Of a stretch of DNA of 64,000 nucleotides, positions 24,246 to 33,100 are shown piece after piece. Source of the DNA: an uncultured Thermoanaerobaculia bacterium (GTDB taxonomy: Bacteria > Acidobacteriota > Thermoanaerobaculia > Multivoradales > Multivoraceae); NCBI GenBank assembly GCA_951812325.1, contig OX638294.1, positions 4,006,859-4,070,858 of the forward strand, written 5' to 3'. A model generated the notes under the pieces. That model was not told the origin of the DNA, did not search any database, and was given only the letters and a program-made list of their open reading frames with translations. A program made the translations under genes and the position numbers. How positions within the stretch are numbered: the stretch's first letter is position 1; every line of letters starts with the position of its first letter.

Positions 24246-26353
24246 CTGCCGCTCCAGCGGGTCTGAATGTGGCGCACCGCCTCGTTGATCGGCAGGGAGC
24301 GCGTCGCGTTGCCCACGCGCAGCCAGAACACCGCCTGCTGGCCCTTCTGCTCCACGTAGACCGGATGGTCACTGGGCTCCACGGTCACCTGGCAGATGTC
24401 CCGGCCGTCGATCTGGTGGAAGTTCACGGTGAGGAAGGACGAAGCGGTCGCCTCGCCGAAGCTCCGGACGAATAGTTGTTGCAGGTGGAGCTCAAGGCCG
24501 TCGTGGTCTGGCTTCTTGCTCAGGGTCTCGAAGTCGCGTTGAAGGCCGAGAGGCTCGCCGTCGTCGCCGACGCCGATGAGCAGGGTGCCTCCGTTGCCGT
24601 TCAAGAAGCCGGCCACGGTCTTGATCGTCATGCCCTCGATCATCTTGTTTACCCGCTGTTCTCTGAGGTCCCAGCGCAGGCTGGACTTGAACTCCAGGTC
24701 GTCACTCTCGCCGCTTCGAATCAACTCGCGAACGTACTCCTCGCCGCTCGGTGCGGGCCGACTTGGCAGCCATGAGGCAAGGAACTCGTTCGCAGCTTCG
24801 GCCAGCAGGCGCCGGCGCGCGGCGAGGAAGTCCAGGAAGTTCTCCGGCTTCCAGAGTTCCGGGTCCATCGGGACGGACTGTGCCGCCAGTGCTCCGGGCT
24901 GGTTCTCGTTCACTTCGGGCAGGTAGTCCGCCGGCGAGACGTTGCGGAGCGGGCTGGGTGCTTTCTGGCCCAAGACCACGCGGTTCGCCACCGCGTTGAT
25001 CCGGCGGCCATCCTTCATGCCAGCTTTCAGGAGGACCTTCCTTGGGAAGACGCGGTGACGTTCGCTGCCCGTGCTCTTCCCGAGCGCCGCATCGTAGACG
25101 CGAACGCCGGTGAACCAGTCGCGCGCCCCGCGGTGCCTTGCCAGCACCCGCACGAGGTAGGCGACGGCGGAGCGGACGGTCGCCCGGTCGAGATCTTTCT
25201 GCTCCAGGACCAGGCGGCCTCGCTCGCGGAGGATCGCTGCTTCCAACTCGTGCGTCGGGTCCGGGTCGCCGCTGGCCACAAGGGCCACGTCCTGCTGCAG
25301 CTTGGTCTCGGTGGCGCCGGTGTAGCGCGCCCAGAGGGCGGCGAGGAACATCCAGCGAATGAAGCGGCGCCGGATGTCGTCGCCGGGAAACTGTCCGCCG
25401 TGGCGTGAGAGGTACACCGTCATCGGGATGACGACGTTGTTCGTCGGCAGGTCGTCCAGGCTGTCGACGAGCGCTTCGTGGCGGAGCACCCCGACCAGGT
25501 GTTCGAGCGCCGGCTTGGTTTCTCTCCAAGCCTGCTTGTGCACGTCTGCCGGCGTCTGGAAGAAGGACCCCTCAAGCGCGACCGAGCCGGTGCCGACGCC
25601 GGCGAGGCAGCGAGTCAGCAGATCGAGGCCGAACGCGAAGCCGCGTTCCTCCATCCTGGCGCTGAACGCACGAAACTCGCCTCGGGCTTCGGGCCACAAG
25701 CTGCATACGTGGGCGATCGCCAAGTCCGCCTTCGTCAGCGGCGTACCGGCGCTATTCACCCGGTTGAAGATGCCGACAACTTCGTCGACGTCATAGTCGT
25801 CGCCGGAGACGTGATCGACGGCGTAGGTGTAGTTCCGGATCGCGTCCAGGTCGGTCAGCGTGGCGAGGTTGTTCTGCAGGGTGGCACGCTGCTGCTCCTC
25901 CAATCTCGGGAGCTCGCGAAGAAAGTCGCCCAAGCCTCGCCGAAAGAAGTCGTGGACGCTGATCCAAGCAGGATTTCTCAGCATCAGCGACCTCTGGTAG
26001 AAGCGGAATTCCTCGGTCTGCACGTTGAAGTGGAGGTCGAAGAACAGGGTTTCGGCTTCGTAGAACGGCGGCGGCTTGCCCTCGAAGAGGGTGTAAAGCG
26101 AGGTCAGCCGCTGCTGACCGTCAAGCAGAAGAAGGGAGCTTCCCTCCTCCGACGCCTCGGCGCCGCGCACCTTGGACGGCTTGTAGGTCTTCCAGAGCAG
26201 CAGGTGCCCGGTCGGGTGGCGCCGGTACATCGACTGCACCAGCCCGCGCACCTGGTTGCGGTTCCAGACATAGCCGCGCTGAAACTCCGGCAGGAGGATT
26301 TCGCCGCGGCCGATCTGGGTCAGCAGCTCGTGGACTTGTCTCGTGTCAGGCAT
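24242..26353 (-). CDS. DUF262 (GmrS-like) and AlbA_2 (Schlafen-like) fusion protein
   Basis: 703 residues. The N-terminal DUF262 domain (about 1-330) has LPEFQRGYVW and DGQQR (78-82), the ParB-like nucleotide-binding motifs of GmrS-type enzymes. The middle (about 420-500) has HRVFPRKVL and INAVANRVVL, resembling a DUF1524-like HNH module, but the D-H-x-F-P catalytic motif appears degenerate. The C-terminus (about 549-690) is an AlbA_2 domain: ESDDLEFKSSL, FLNGNGGTLLIGVGDDGEPLG and VYVEQKGQQAVFWLRVGN are typical. DUF262 proteins act in type IV restriction and as regulators; AlbA_2 domains bind nucleic acid or act as RNases in Schlafen-like proteins. The combination suggests a sensor or effector. 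The ATG at 26353 was chosen because GGAG lies 6 bases before it; another ATG is at 26365. It lies 63 bp after the helicase. Confidence 0.85.
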   Translation of the reverse strand: MPDTRQVHELLTQIGRGEILLPEFQRGYVWNRNQVRGLVQSMYRRHPTGHLLLWKTYKPSKVRGAEASEEGSSLLLLDGQQRLTSLYTLFEGKPPPFYEAETLFFDLHFNVQTEEFRFYQRSLMLRNPAWISVHDFFRRGLGDFLRELPRLEEQQRATLQNNLATLTDLDAIRNYTYAVDHVSGDDYDVDEVVGIFNRVNSAGTPLTKADLAIAHVCSLWPEARGEFRAFSARMEERGFAFGLDLLTRCLAGVGTGSVALEGSFFQTPADVHKQAWRETKPALEHLVGVLRHEALVDSLDDLPTNNVVIPMTVYLSRHGGQFPGDDIRRRFIRWMFLAALWARYTGATETKLQQDVALVASGDPDPTHELEAAILRERGRLVLEQKDLDRATVRSAVAYLVRVLARHRGARDWFTGVRVYDAALGKSTGSERHRVFPRKVLLKAGMKDGRRINAVANRVVLGQKAPSPLRNVSPADYLPEVNENQPGALAAQSVPMDPELWKPENFLDFLAARRRLLAEAANEFLASWLPSRPAPSGEEYVRELIRSGESDDLEFKSSLRWDLREQRVNKMIEGMTIKTVAGFLNGNGGTLLIGVGDDGEPLGLQRDFETLSKKPDHDGLELHLQQLFVRSFGEATASSFLTVNFHQIDGRDICQVTVEPSDHPVYVEQKGQQAVFWLRVGNATRSLPINEAVRHIQTRWSGR

Positions 26354-26416
26354 TCGGGTCTCCATCAACCGGCGGCACGGCCCTTGCCGTGGCGCACCGG
26401 ACCGTCGCGGGTCGGC

Positions 26417-29400
26417 TCACCGGTCGCTCCACCCGTCGGACGCGGCGCTCAGTTTCTCGACATCGAGATAGTAGTGCTGCACCTTCTTCACCTCGACCCA
26501 CGGTTCCCGCGCAGGGTTCCGAACCGGATCCCGGAGAACGGGGGCGGTAGCGCAGTCGGTGACCACGTACAGCCAGTAGCAGTCCGGGCGATCCTCGGCG
26601 ACGCGGCGCTCGTTCGGGGTCAACAGGATGGTGCCGCTCCTGGCGGCCAGTCCCTTGACCTCGATGAGGCGCAGATCTCCGGAGTGCGGGTCGAGGCTGG
26701 TCACGTCGTAGCCGAGGTTCTTCGCGCTCACGTCCTCGACGCGCCGCCCCTGACCCTCTTCGTGCTCCATCACGACGCGCATGGCGGTCAACTCCGTCGC
26801 CGGGTCCGGCTGATGACGCTTGACGTCGGAGGCGCCGCGTTCCGGGTGTGGCAGGACGAGCACACTGGTGATCCGCTCCACGCCCTGGAGGGTGAGGGAG
26901 CGCTGACGTTTCAGTTCCTCGAGTCTGCGCGTGCGGCGGTCGGACAGTTCGTCGTGCCGGAGTTCTGCTCTCTTCAGCCGGCCCTCCGCGCCGCGGCGTC
27001 CTGCCTCTACTTCGAGCGCGGCGCGACCGATCTCGTCGTCGGCGCGGTTCAAGAGTTCGGTGAGGGATCTTTCCACGTGGTCGGCGACACGCGTCACTTC
27101 GGCTTCGCGTTCGACGCGGGTCTTCTCAAGCAGAGGGTTCAGTACCTGTTCGTGCAGCCAGGCTTCGGGAGGGGCCGCGACGGTGACGGCCGGAAGCTCG
27201 CAGGGCGGCGGGGCTGGCGTCAGGTTGCGGAGAACGCCGGGTTCCCGGCGCACCGGACTCCCGCCGCCGGTGCCGAGCTCCACTGCGAGCAACTTCTCCT
27301 GGACCACGGAGCCCATCCCGTCGACGATTTGGGCTCGGTAGAAGTCGATGCGGGCGGGTTCCGCGTGGTCCAGCGAGTGGAACGTGGCGCCGCTCCGCAG
27401 TGAGTCAGCCGCCTCGTCGCGGGTGTGCCGGCGGACGGCCTCGAACAGCGGATGGCCGGGCGTGACCCACTCGAGGCTGTGGTTGCGGGCGGTGTCGCGG
27501 TCGGTGCTGCAGCGGGGATACCGCGTGGCGAGGTCGGCCAACCGCCAGTCCTCGTCGTGCTGGTAGCGCCGCAGTCCGGCGGGGGTCCGCCCGGGCTCGA
27601 ACGCGTGCCTCAGCTTCACGCCGCGCAGGAAGCGAAGGTCGAGATCCGTGCGCGGCGCGGCTTCACGAAGGAAGCGGGCGATCGTCTCCGGAACCACGCG
27701 GCGCTCGCGGGCACGGGCTCGACGTTCGACGAGCATCTCCAGGTTCAGTTTCTTCGAGGCGAGACCTTCCAGGGCGTTCCGGCAGATGTTGCGGAAGCGC
27801 GACTCGTCCATGGGTCGCAGGATGCGCTCTTCCAGGTCTTCCTGGCCGAGACGGCCGGCGTAGTAGTCGCGCAACAGCCGCTCCATTCGGGACGCCGGAA
27901 GCACTTGGCCGACCACGTTGAACACGGCGTCGTCGTCGAGCGCATTGCGAATCTCTTTCAGCTTGTCGAGCAGCCGCTCCAGGACGTGGCCCTCGACGGT
28001 ATTGGTCGCCACGAAGTTGAAGATCAGGCAGTCCTTCTGCTGGCCATAACGGTGGATGCGCCCCATCCGCTGTTCCAGGCGGTTCGGGTTCCAGGGGATG
28101 TCGTAGTTGAAGAGCACATTGCAGACCTGCAGGTTGATTCCCTCGCCGGCAGCTTCCGTGGCGGCGAGCACCTGAACGGCGCCTTCGCGGAACTGCTGCT
28201 CGGCGTGCAGTCTGGTACCGGGCTCGTCGCGGCTTCCTGGCTTCATGCCGCCGTGAATGGTGGCGACGCGAAAGCCCCAGCCCCTGAGCTTCTCGACCAG
28301 GTAGTCCAGGGTGTCCTTGAACTCGGTGAACAGCACCAGGCGTTGGTCCGGGCGATCGAAGAACCCGTCCCTCCGCAGCAGCCGCTCGAGTCTGGTCAAC
28401 TTTGCCTCGACGCCCTGCCGTTCGACGGCCTCCGCGCGGAGGGAGAGGGTGCGCAGTTCGGCGATCTCCCCGCGGATCGCGTCCGCGTTGTCCGTCAGGG
28501 AGATGGCCTCGATGAGTTCCAGCACCCGCTCGCGCTCCTGTTCCTCCATTTCCTCGAGGTCGTCGATGCTCGGCAGATCGGGGGGTGCGGCGCGGGCCAG
28601 ATCGTGCGCTTTCGCAAGCGCCTGTTCGAGCCGGTCCGCCCGGTTGCACAGGCTGCGGAAGAGGGCGCGGGTGCTCGACGCCAGACGGCGTTGGTAGAGG
28701 GCCATCAGAAAGCCCATGGCGCGGCCTCGCGGGTCGTTGCGTTCGGCAGCCAGCCTGCTCTGGCGCTTCACGAACTCGGTGACTTCCCGGTACAACTCGT
28801 ATTCGGCGCCCTCGATGGAGAAACCCGCGGTGCTCGGGATACGCCGCGTGAAGATCGGCCGCACGACCCACTCGCCCTTCGCGTCGCGCTGCGGGAAGTG
28901 AACCATCGCCTCCTTCGTGCGGCGGAGGTAGAACGGCGCATGCTCCTGGTGCAGGGCGTGGCGGATGGAGGTCACGTTGGCATAGGCGTCGCGGTCGAGA
29001 AGCTGGAGGAAGAGGGAGAAGTTCTCCGGGTCGCCCTTGTGTGGTGTTGCGGTCAGCAACAACAGGTGGTCGGAGGTGTCGCGAAGCAGCTCGCCCAGCT
29101 TGTAGCGCAGGCTCTTGTGGGATTCGTCGCGCGCCGACATCCGGTGCGCCTCGTCGACGATGACCAGGTCCCAGCGGGCCTGCTTCAGGCCGGGAAGGAT
29201 CTCGTCGCGCTTCGCCAGGTCGAGCGAGGTGATGATCCGGTTGCGGTCCATCCACTGGTTGACGCCGTACTGGGCCCGGAGCTCGGCGCCCTTCAGCACG
29301 ACGAAGCTCTGGTCGAACTTCTCTCGCAGCTCCCGTTGCCATTGGAACGTCAGGTTCGACGGGGCGACGATCAGGATGCGCTCGGCCAGACCGCGCAACT

Positions 29401-29836
29401 GGAGTTCGCGCAGCAGCAGGCCAGCCATGATCGTCTTGCCGGCGCCGGCGTCGTCGGCTAGCAGGAAGCGCACCCGCGCCGGCCTGAGCAGGTGGTCGTA
29501 CACGGCTTCGAGCTGGTGGGGCAGCGGGTCGACCCTGGACACCGAGAGCCCGAAGTACGGGTCGAACTCCCAGGCGATGCCGAGTGCGTGGGCGTCGAGG
29601 CCGAGTCGGAGGAGCTCGCCGTCGCCGTCGTAGCGGAAAGCGCTGTCGGTCGCCGCCAACTCGGAGAGTTGCGCGGCGTCAAGCGTCACCTGCCGAAAGC
29701 GCTGGGTCCGCGTGCCGACCAGGCCGAGCTTCCAGCCACCGAGGCCGTTGCCCGCCGCGGTCACGACGCGCACGGGTTCGCTGAACTGAGGCCCGGTCAG
29801 GACCTGGCCTTCTTCGGGCGGTGTTGGCGAGTTCAT
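26417..29836 (-). CDS. SNF2 helicase with DUF3883-like C-terminus, first gene of defence operon
   Basis: 1139 residues. SNF2-type core: GAGKT at 131-135 (Walker A), VIVDEAH with DEAH at 229-232, LLLTATPHKGD (motif III), then the second RecA-like lobe with LVLFTEFKDTLDYL, AATEAAGEGINLQ and NPNRLEQRMGRIHRYGQ (motifs V and VI). A charged coiled region (about 920-1000) leads to a C-terminal DUF3883-like nuclease fold with YDVTS and LIEVKGLAARSG, where E and K could be catalytic. The same arrangement is known in DrmD (DISARM) and BrxHII-like helicases. The start was set at ATG 29836; the frame is open 71 codons further upstream but that part is low-complexity and crosses the promoter. No ribosome site is visible; TACAAT lies 12 nt upstream. 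Confidence 0.88.
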   Translation of the reverse strand: MNSPTPPEEGQVLTGPQFSEPVRVVTAAGNGLGGWKLGLVGTRTQRFRQVTLDAAQLSELAATDSAFRYDGDGELLRLGLDAHALGIAWEFDPYFGLSVSRVDPLPHQLEAVYDHLLRPARVRFLLADDAGAGKTIMAGLLLRELQLRGLAERILIVAPSNLTFQWQRELREKFDQSFVVLKGAELRAQYGVNQWMDRNRIITSLDLAKRDEILPGLKQARWDLVIVDEAHRMSARDESHKSLRYKLGELLRDTSDHLLLLTATPHKGDPENFSLFLQLLDRDAYANVTSIRHALHQEHAPFYLRRTKEAMVHFPQRDAKGEWVVRPIFTRRIPSTAGFSIEGAEYELYREVTEFVKRQSRLAAERNDPRGRAMGFLMALYQRRLASSTRALFRSLCNRADRLEQALAKAHDLARAAPPDLPSIDDLEEMEEQERERVLELIEAISLTDNADAIRGEIAELRTLSLRAEAVERQGVEAKLTRLERLLRRDGFFDRPDQRLVLFTEFKDTLDYLVEKLRGWGFRVATIHGGMKPGSRDEPGTRLHAEQQFREGAVQVLAATEAAGEGINLQVCNVLFNYDIPWNPNRLEQRMGRIHRYGQQKDCLIFNFVATNTVEGHVLERLLDKLKEIRNALDDDAVFNVVGQVLPASRMERLLRDYYAGRLGQEDLEERILRPMDESRFRNICRNALEGLASKKLNLEMLVERRARARERRVVPETIARFLREAAPRTDLDLRFLRGVKLRHAFEPGRTPAGLRRYQHDEDWRLADLATRYPRCSTDRDTARNHSLEWVTPGHPLFEAVRRHTRDEAADSLRSGATFHSLDHAEPARIDFYRAQIVDGMGSVVQEKLLAVELGTGGGSPVRREPGVLRNLTPAPPPCELPAVTVAAPPEAWLHEQVLNPLLEKTRVEREAEVTRVADHVERSLTELLNRADDEIGRAALEVEAGRRGAEGRLKRAELRHDELSDRRTRRLEELKRQRSLTLQGVERITSVLVLPHPERGASDVKRHQPDPATELTAMRVVMEHEEGQGRRVEDVSAKNLGYDVTSLDPHSGDLRLIEVKGLAARSGTILLTPNERRVAEDRPDCYWLYVVTDCATAPVLRDPVRNPAREPWVEVKKVQHYYLDVEKLSAASDGWSDR

Positions 29837-29848
29837 CGGACGCCGGAG

Positions 29849-29854
29849 ATTGTA
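29849..29854 (-). promoter_or_regulatory. Probable -10 element of defence operon
   Basis: TACAAT on the minus strand ends 12 nt before the helicase ATG (29836), so transcription would start about 5 nt before it. No clear -35 hexamer is present at 17 bp. It is the only obvious promoter for the seven-gene block, because the internal gaps are 63 bp or less. Confidence 0.5.
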
Positions 29855-29871
29855 CGCTCCTGGATGACCGG

Positions 29872-29967
29872 CTTGGCGGCTGGACTCGCACGATGAACCA
29901 GGTGCCGCGGCGGCCGCGGTCTTGACCGGCCCTGGCTGAGCGGCGTGGCGGCTACACTCGCGCGATG
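29872..29967 (+). repeat. 24-bp direct repeat around M14 start codon
   Basis: TTGGCGGCTGGACTCGCACG followed by ATG (29872-29895) and GTGGCGGCTACACTCGCGCG followed by ATG (29944-29967) match at all but four or five positions. The second copy contains the real start codon of the M14 gene. The first leads only to a nine-codon frame. Confidence 0.6.
29953..29958 (+). promoter_or_regulatory. Probable -10 element, leaderless M14 gene
   Basis: TACACT ends 6 nt before the ATG at 29965. A sigma-70-type start would then fall on or next to the start codon. No Shine-Dalgarno sequence is present, which agrees with leaderless translation. Confidence 0.5.
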
Positions 29968-32757
29968 CCTGATCGACGGACGCGCGTCGCTCTTCCCGGC
30001 CCTTTCGGTCGTGTCGCCTCTCTGGCTGCACTGGCCTCTCTGGCCGCACTGCTCGCCGTGCCGGCGGCGGCCGAAGAACTCTCGTACTACCTGCCGGACG
30101 CCGACGACCCGGCGGCCTACGATCCGGACGTGCCCCGGCCGTCGGCGGTGCTCGGCTACGAGGTGGGCGAGTGGCACGTTCGTCCCGATCAACTCAATGC
30201 CTACGCGCGGGCGTTGGCGGTCTCGTCGGCGAGGGTGTCGGTGTCGGTGCAGGGGTACACCCATGAGCAGCGTCCCCAGCTTCTGCTGACGATCACGTCG
30301 CCGCGCAACCATGCGCGGCTGGATGAGATACGCAAGCGCAGGCGCGACCTGGTCGACCCCCGCCTGCCGGCGCCTGAGGATGCCAGCCAGAAGGCTGGCG
30401 CACCGACACTGCCGGCACTCGATGACTTGCCGGTCGTCATCTGGCTCGGCTACAGCATCCACGGCAACGAGCCGAGCGGCTCGAACGCCTCGATGCTGGT
30501 TGCCTACCACCTGGCGGCGTCCCGATCCCGGGTGGTCGCGGATCAGCTGGACCAGGCGGTCATCCTGCTCGACCCGAGCCTGAATCCGGACGGCCTGGGC
30601 CGGTTCGCGCACTGGGCGAACACGAATCGGGGCATGGTGCTCAATGCCGACCCCGGCCACCGGGAACATCGGGAGCCGTGGCCCGGCGGTCGCACGAATC
30701 ACTACTGGTTCGACCTGAACCGGGACTGGCTCCTGCTGCAGCATCCCGAGTCGATGAACCGCATGGCGACCTGGAAGGCGTGGCAGCCGAACCTGGTCGG
30801 CGACTTCCACGAGATGGGGTCCGACAGCACGTTCTTCTTTCAGCCGGGCGTCCCGAGCCGTCGCAATCCCCTGATTCCCCGGCGGAACGTGGAACTGACC
30901 GAGGAGATCGCGGCTCACCACGCCGCCGTGTTCGACGGCGCGGGCCGGCTCTACTACAGCCGGGAGGGCTTCGACGACTTCTACCTCGGAAAGGGTTCGA
31001 CCTACCCGGATGCTCAGGGCGCCGTCGGTTTCCTGTTCGAGCAGGCGAGTGCGGAGGGGCGCCTGATCGAGACGGCGAATGGCGAACTGGCGTTCGGTTT
31101 CGGGATCAAGAACCAGTTGCTCGCGTCGCTGTCGATGGTCGAAGGCGGGGTGGCCAAGCGCCTGGAGCTGCTCGAGCACCAGCGAGACTTCTTTCGCGGC
31201 GCCGTCGCCGCGGCGGAAGAAGCCGGGCCTGCGGCCTGGGTGTTCCATCTGGACGGCGACCGGGGCCGCGCTCACCGGATGCTCGACCTGCTGCTGAGGC
31301 ATGAGATCGAGGTCTACGGGACGACCGGGGAGATCGAGGTCTCGGGCCGCGTCTACACGCCTGGCGCGTCGTGGCTGGTTCCGCTGGCGCAACCCCAGTC
31401 GACGCTCGTGCGCTCCTTCTTCGAGACGGCGACCGAGTTCAACGACTCGGTCTTCTACGATGTCTCGGCCTGGACGCTGCCGCTCGCCTTCGGCGCCGAG
31501 TACGACCTGCTCGATGGAGGCGCCTACGGGGAGGACATGCTCGGAGCGCCGGTGACGGACGCGTCGATCGAACCGGGCCGCTTCGCGGCGCCGGCGGCGA
31601 ACGAGGTCGTCTACGCCTACGCCTTTTCGTGGGACGGCTACTTCGCTCCGCGCGTCCTGAACCGGCTGCAGCGGGCCGGCGCCCGCGCGCGCGCCGCGGT
31701 GCGGTCCTTCACGGTGGAGACGGCCCGCGGCCCGGCGTCGTTCGAGCCCGGGGCGATCGTCGTGCCGGTCGGTCGGCCGGACGAGCCGGGGGCCAACGCC
31801 GACGTGGATCCGGAGGCGCTGTTCGCCGAAGCGGCGGCCGCCGACGGCGTCGACGTCCACCGGTTGATCAGCGGCTGGGCCGCGGCGGGAATCGACATGG
31901 GCAGTCCGAGTCTGCGCCCGCTCGTTGCCCCGCGGCCGCTGCTGGTGACGGGTTCCGGTACCTCGTCATACCGGATAGGCGAGGCATGGCATCTGCTGGA
32001 CGAGCGCTTCGGGGTCGAGGCATCGCTGGTTGACCTTTCGGCGCTGGGCCGCGTCGACCTGGACCGCTACACCCACGTCGTGCTGGCTCTTGGCGGCGGC
32101 CGCTTCGGGGGCGCCTCGCCGGAGGCCGAGGTCGGGGATCGCCTCAAGACCTGGGTGCGGGGCGGGGGAGCGGTGGTGGCGATCGGTTCGGCGAGCCGCT
32201 GGGCGGGCGAGGAACTGCTCGGCCGCGAAGACGCGGTGGACCAGGCGGCGGCGCCGGCGCCGGGAAGCCGCCGGTCTCCTGCAGGCGACGCCGGCGAGGA
32301 TGCGGCTGCGAGCACGCAGGAGGGCGCCGCTTCCGAGCCGCCTGAGCGCCGGCTCTACGCCGACTATCGCGACCAGCGCGCCGAGCAGCTGATGGCCGGC
32401 ACGATCGTCGGCGTCGAGCTCGATTTGACCCATCCGCTGGCCTACGGCTACCGGCGGTCCGACCTGGCGGTGATCCGCACCGGCGAGATGGTCCTGCCGC
32501 CGAGTTCCAACCCCTTCGAGAATGTGGCCCGGTACCGGGATCCGCCGCGGCTTTCCGGCTGGATCTCGCCGCGGAACCAGAGCCGGCTGGCCGGCAAGCC
32601 GGCCGTGATCGCCAGCCGGCTGGGCCGCGGCGTCGTGATTCAGTTCCTCGATGATCCGAACTTCCGCGCCTACTTCCACGGCTCGAACCGGCTGTTCCTG
32701 AACGCGATCTTCCTGAGCGGGCTGATCGACTCCACCTCCGCGCCCGACACCTGGTAG
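29965..32757 (+). CDS. Exported M14-family zinc carboxypeptidase
   Basis: 930 residues. The signal peptide (about 1-36) ends near AAAEE. The M14 catalytic domain (about 60-400) has SIHGNEPSG (HxxE zinc motif), DPSLNPDGLGRF and DFHEMGSDSTFFF (third zinc ligand and binding region), with FLFEQAS as the likely catalytic glutamate region. The C-terminal ~500 residues contain a glutamine-amidotransferase-like or beta-rich portion with no clear catalytic residues, as in long M14 members from environmental bacteria. It should trim C-terminal residues from peptides outside the cytoplasm. An Ala/Glu/Gly-rich insertion sits at about 755-790. It is divergent from the defence operon with a 128-bp gap. Confidence 0.85.
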   Translation: MPDRRTRVALPGPFGRVASLAALASLAALLAVPAAAEELSYYLPDADDPAAYDPDVPRPSAVLGYEVGEWHVRPDQLNAYARALAVSSARVSVSVQGYTHEQRPQLLLTITSPRNHARLDEIRKRRRDLVDPRLPAPEDASQKAGAPTLPALDDLPVVIWLGYSIHGNEPSGSNASMLVAYHLAASRSRVVADQLDQAVILLDPSLNPDGLGRFAHWANTNRGMVLNADPGHREHREPWPGGRTNHYWFDLNRDWLLLQHPESMNRMATWKAWQPNLVGDFHEMGSDSTFFFQPGVPSRRNPLIPRRNVELTEEIAAHHAAVFDGAGRLYYSREGFDDFYLGKGSTYPDAQGAVGFLFEQASAEGRLIETANGELAFGFGIKNQLLASLSMVEGGVAKRLELLEHQRDFFRGAVAAAEEAGPAAWVFHLDGDRGRAHRMLDLLLRHEIEVYGTTGEIEVSGRVYTPGASWLVPLAQPQSTLVRSFFETATEFNDSVFYDVSAWTLPLAFGAEYDLLDGGAYGEDMLGAPVTDASIEPGRFAAPAANEVVYAYAFSWDGYFAPRVLNRLQRAGARARAAVRSFTVETARGPASFEPGAIVVPVGRPDEPGANADVDPEALFAEAAAADGVDVHRLISGWAAAGIDMGSPSLRPLVAPRPLLVTGSGTSSYRIGEAWHLLDERFGVEASLVDLSALGRVDLDRYTHVVLALGGGRFGGASPEAEVGDRLKTWVRGGGAVVAIGSASRWAGEELLGREDAVDQAAAPAPGSRRSPAGDAGEDAAASTQEGAASEPPERRLYADYRDQRAEQLMAGTIVGVELDLTHPLAYGYRRSDLAVIRTGEMVLPPSSNPFENVARYRDPPRLSGWISPRNQSRLAGKPAVIASRLGRGVVIQFLDDPNFRAYFHGSNRLFLNAIFLSGLIDSTSAPDTW

Positions 32758-33100
32758 TGCCCGGCCGAGCAGTCGGCGCCACGGCGCCACGGGGCGACGG
32801 GGGGATCCCGACCAGTTCGAGTGCCCTGCGCGGCTTCTCGCCATGTCAGGCGATGCGCGGCCGGGCCGCCTGACCTGCCGTGGTGCTCACCCGCAGGACT
32901 CGACGTTGCGGGCACGGTCGGCCGATGTCTTCTGGCCGGCATCTTGCATCGCTGGCGGCAGTGTGCTGAGATCCTGCGGGTCCAGGCTGGTCCGGCACGT
33001 GGAAATGGTGTGCCCGGGTTGGCGGGCGCGGCCACTTTGACGCCTCTGGCGGCGGTCTCGAAACGGTCCGGCAAGTCAACTGTTACGGAGAAGGTCGAGA
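32758..33100. other. Intergenic region, no gene seen
   Basis: 343 bp between the M14 gene and the ABC cassette. I see no coding potential on either strand. GGCGCCACGGCGCC at about 32774 is a short hairpin after the M14 gene. The last bases hold GGAGAAGG, the ribosome site for the GTG at 33101. Confidence 0.55.

Noticed and set aside
27425-29461. 678-codon plus-strand frame opposite the helicase
   Set aside because: Antisense shadow without motifs; the helicase frame carries all SNF2 motifs.
15895-29836. Calling the operon DISARM or BREX
   Set aside because: DrmA, DrmB and DrmC (DISARM) and PglZ, BrxA and BrxL (BREX) are not encoded in the window; only the helicase, methyltransferase and ATPase types are shared.
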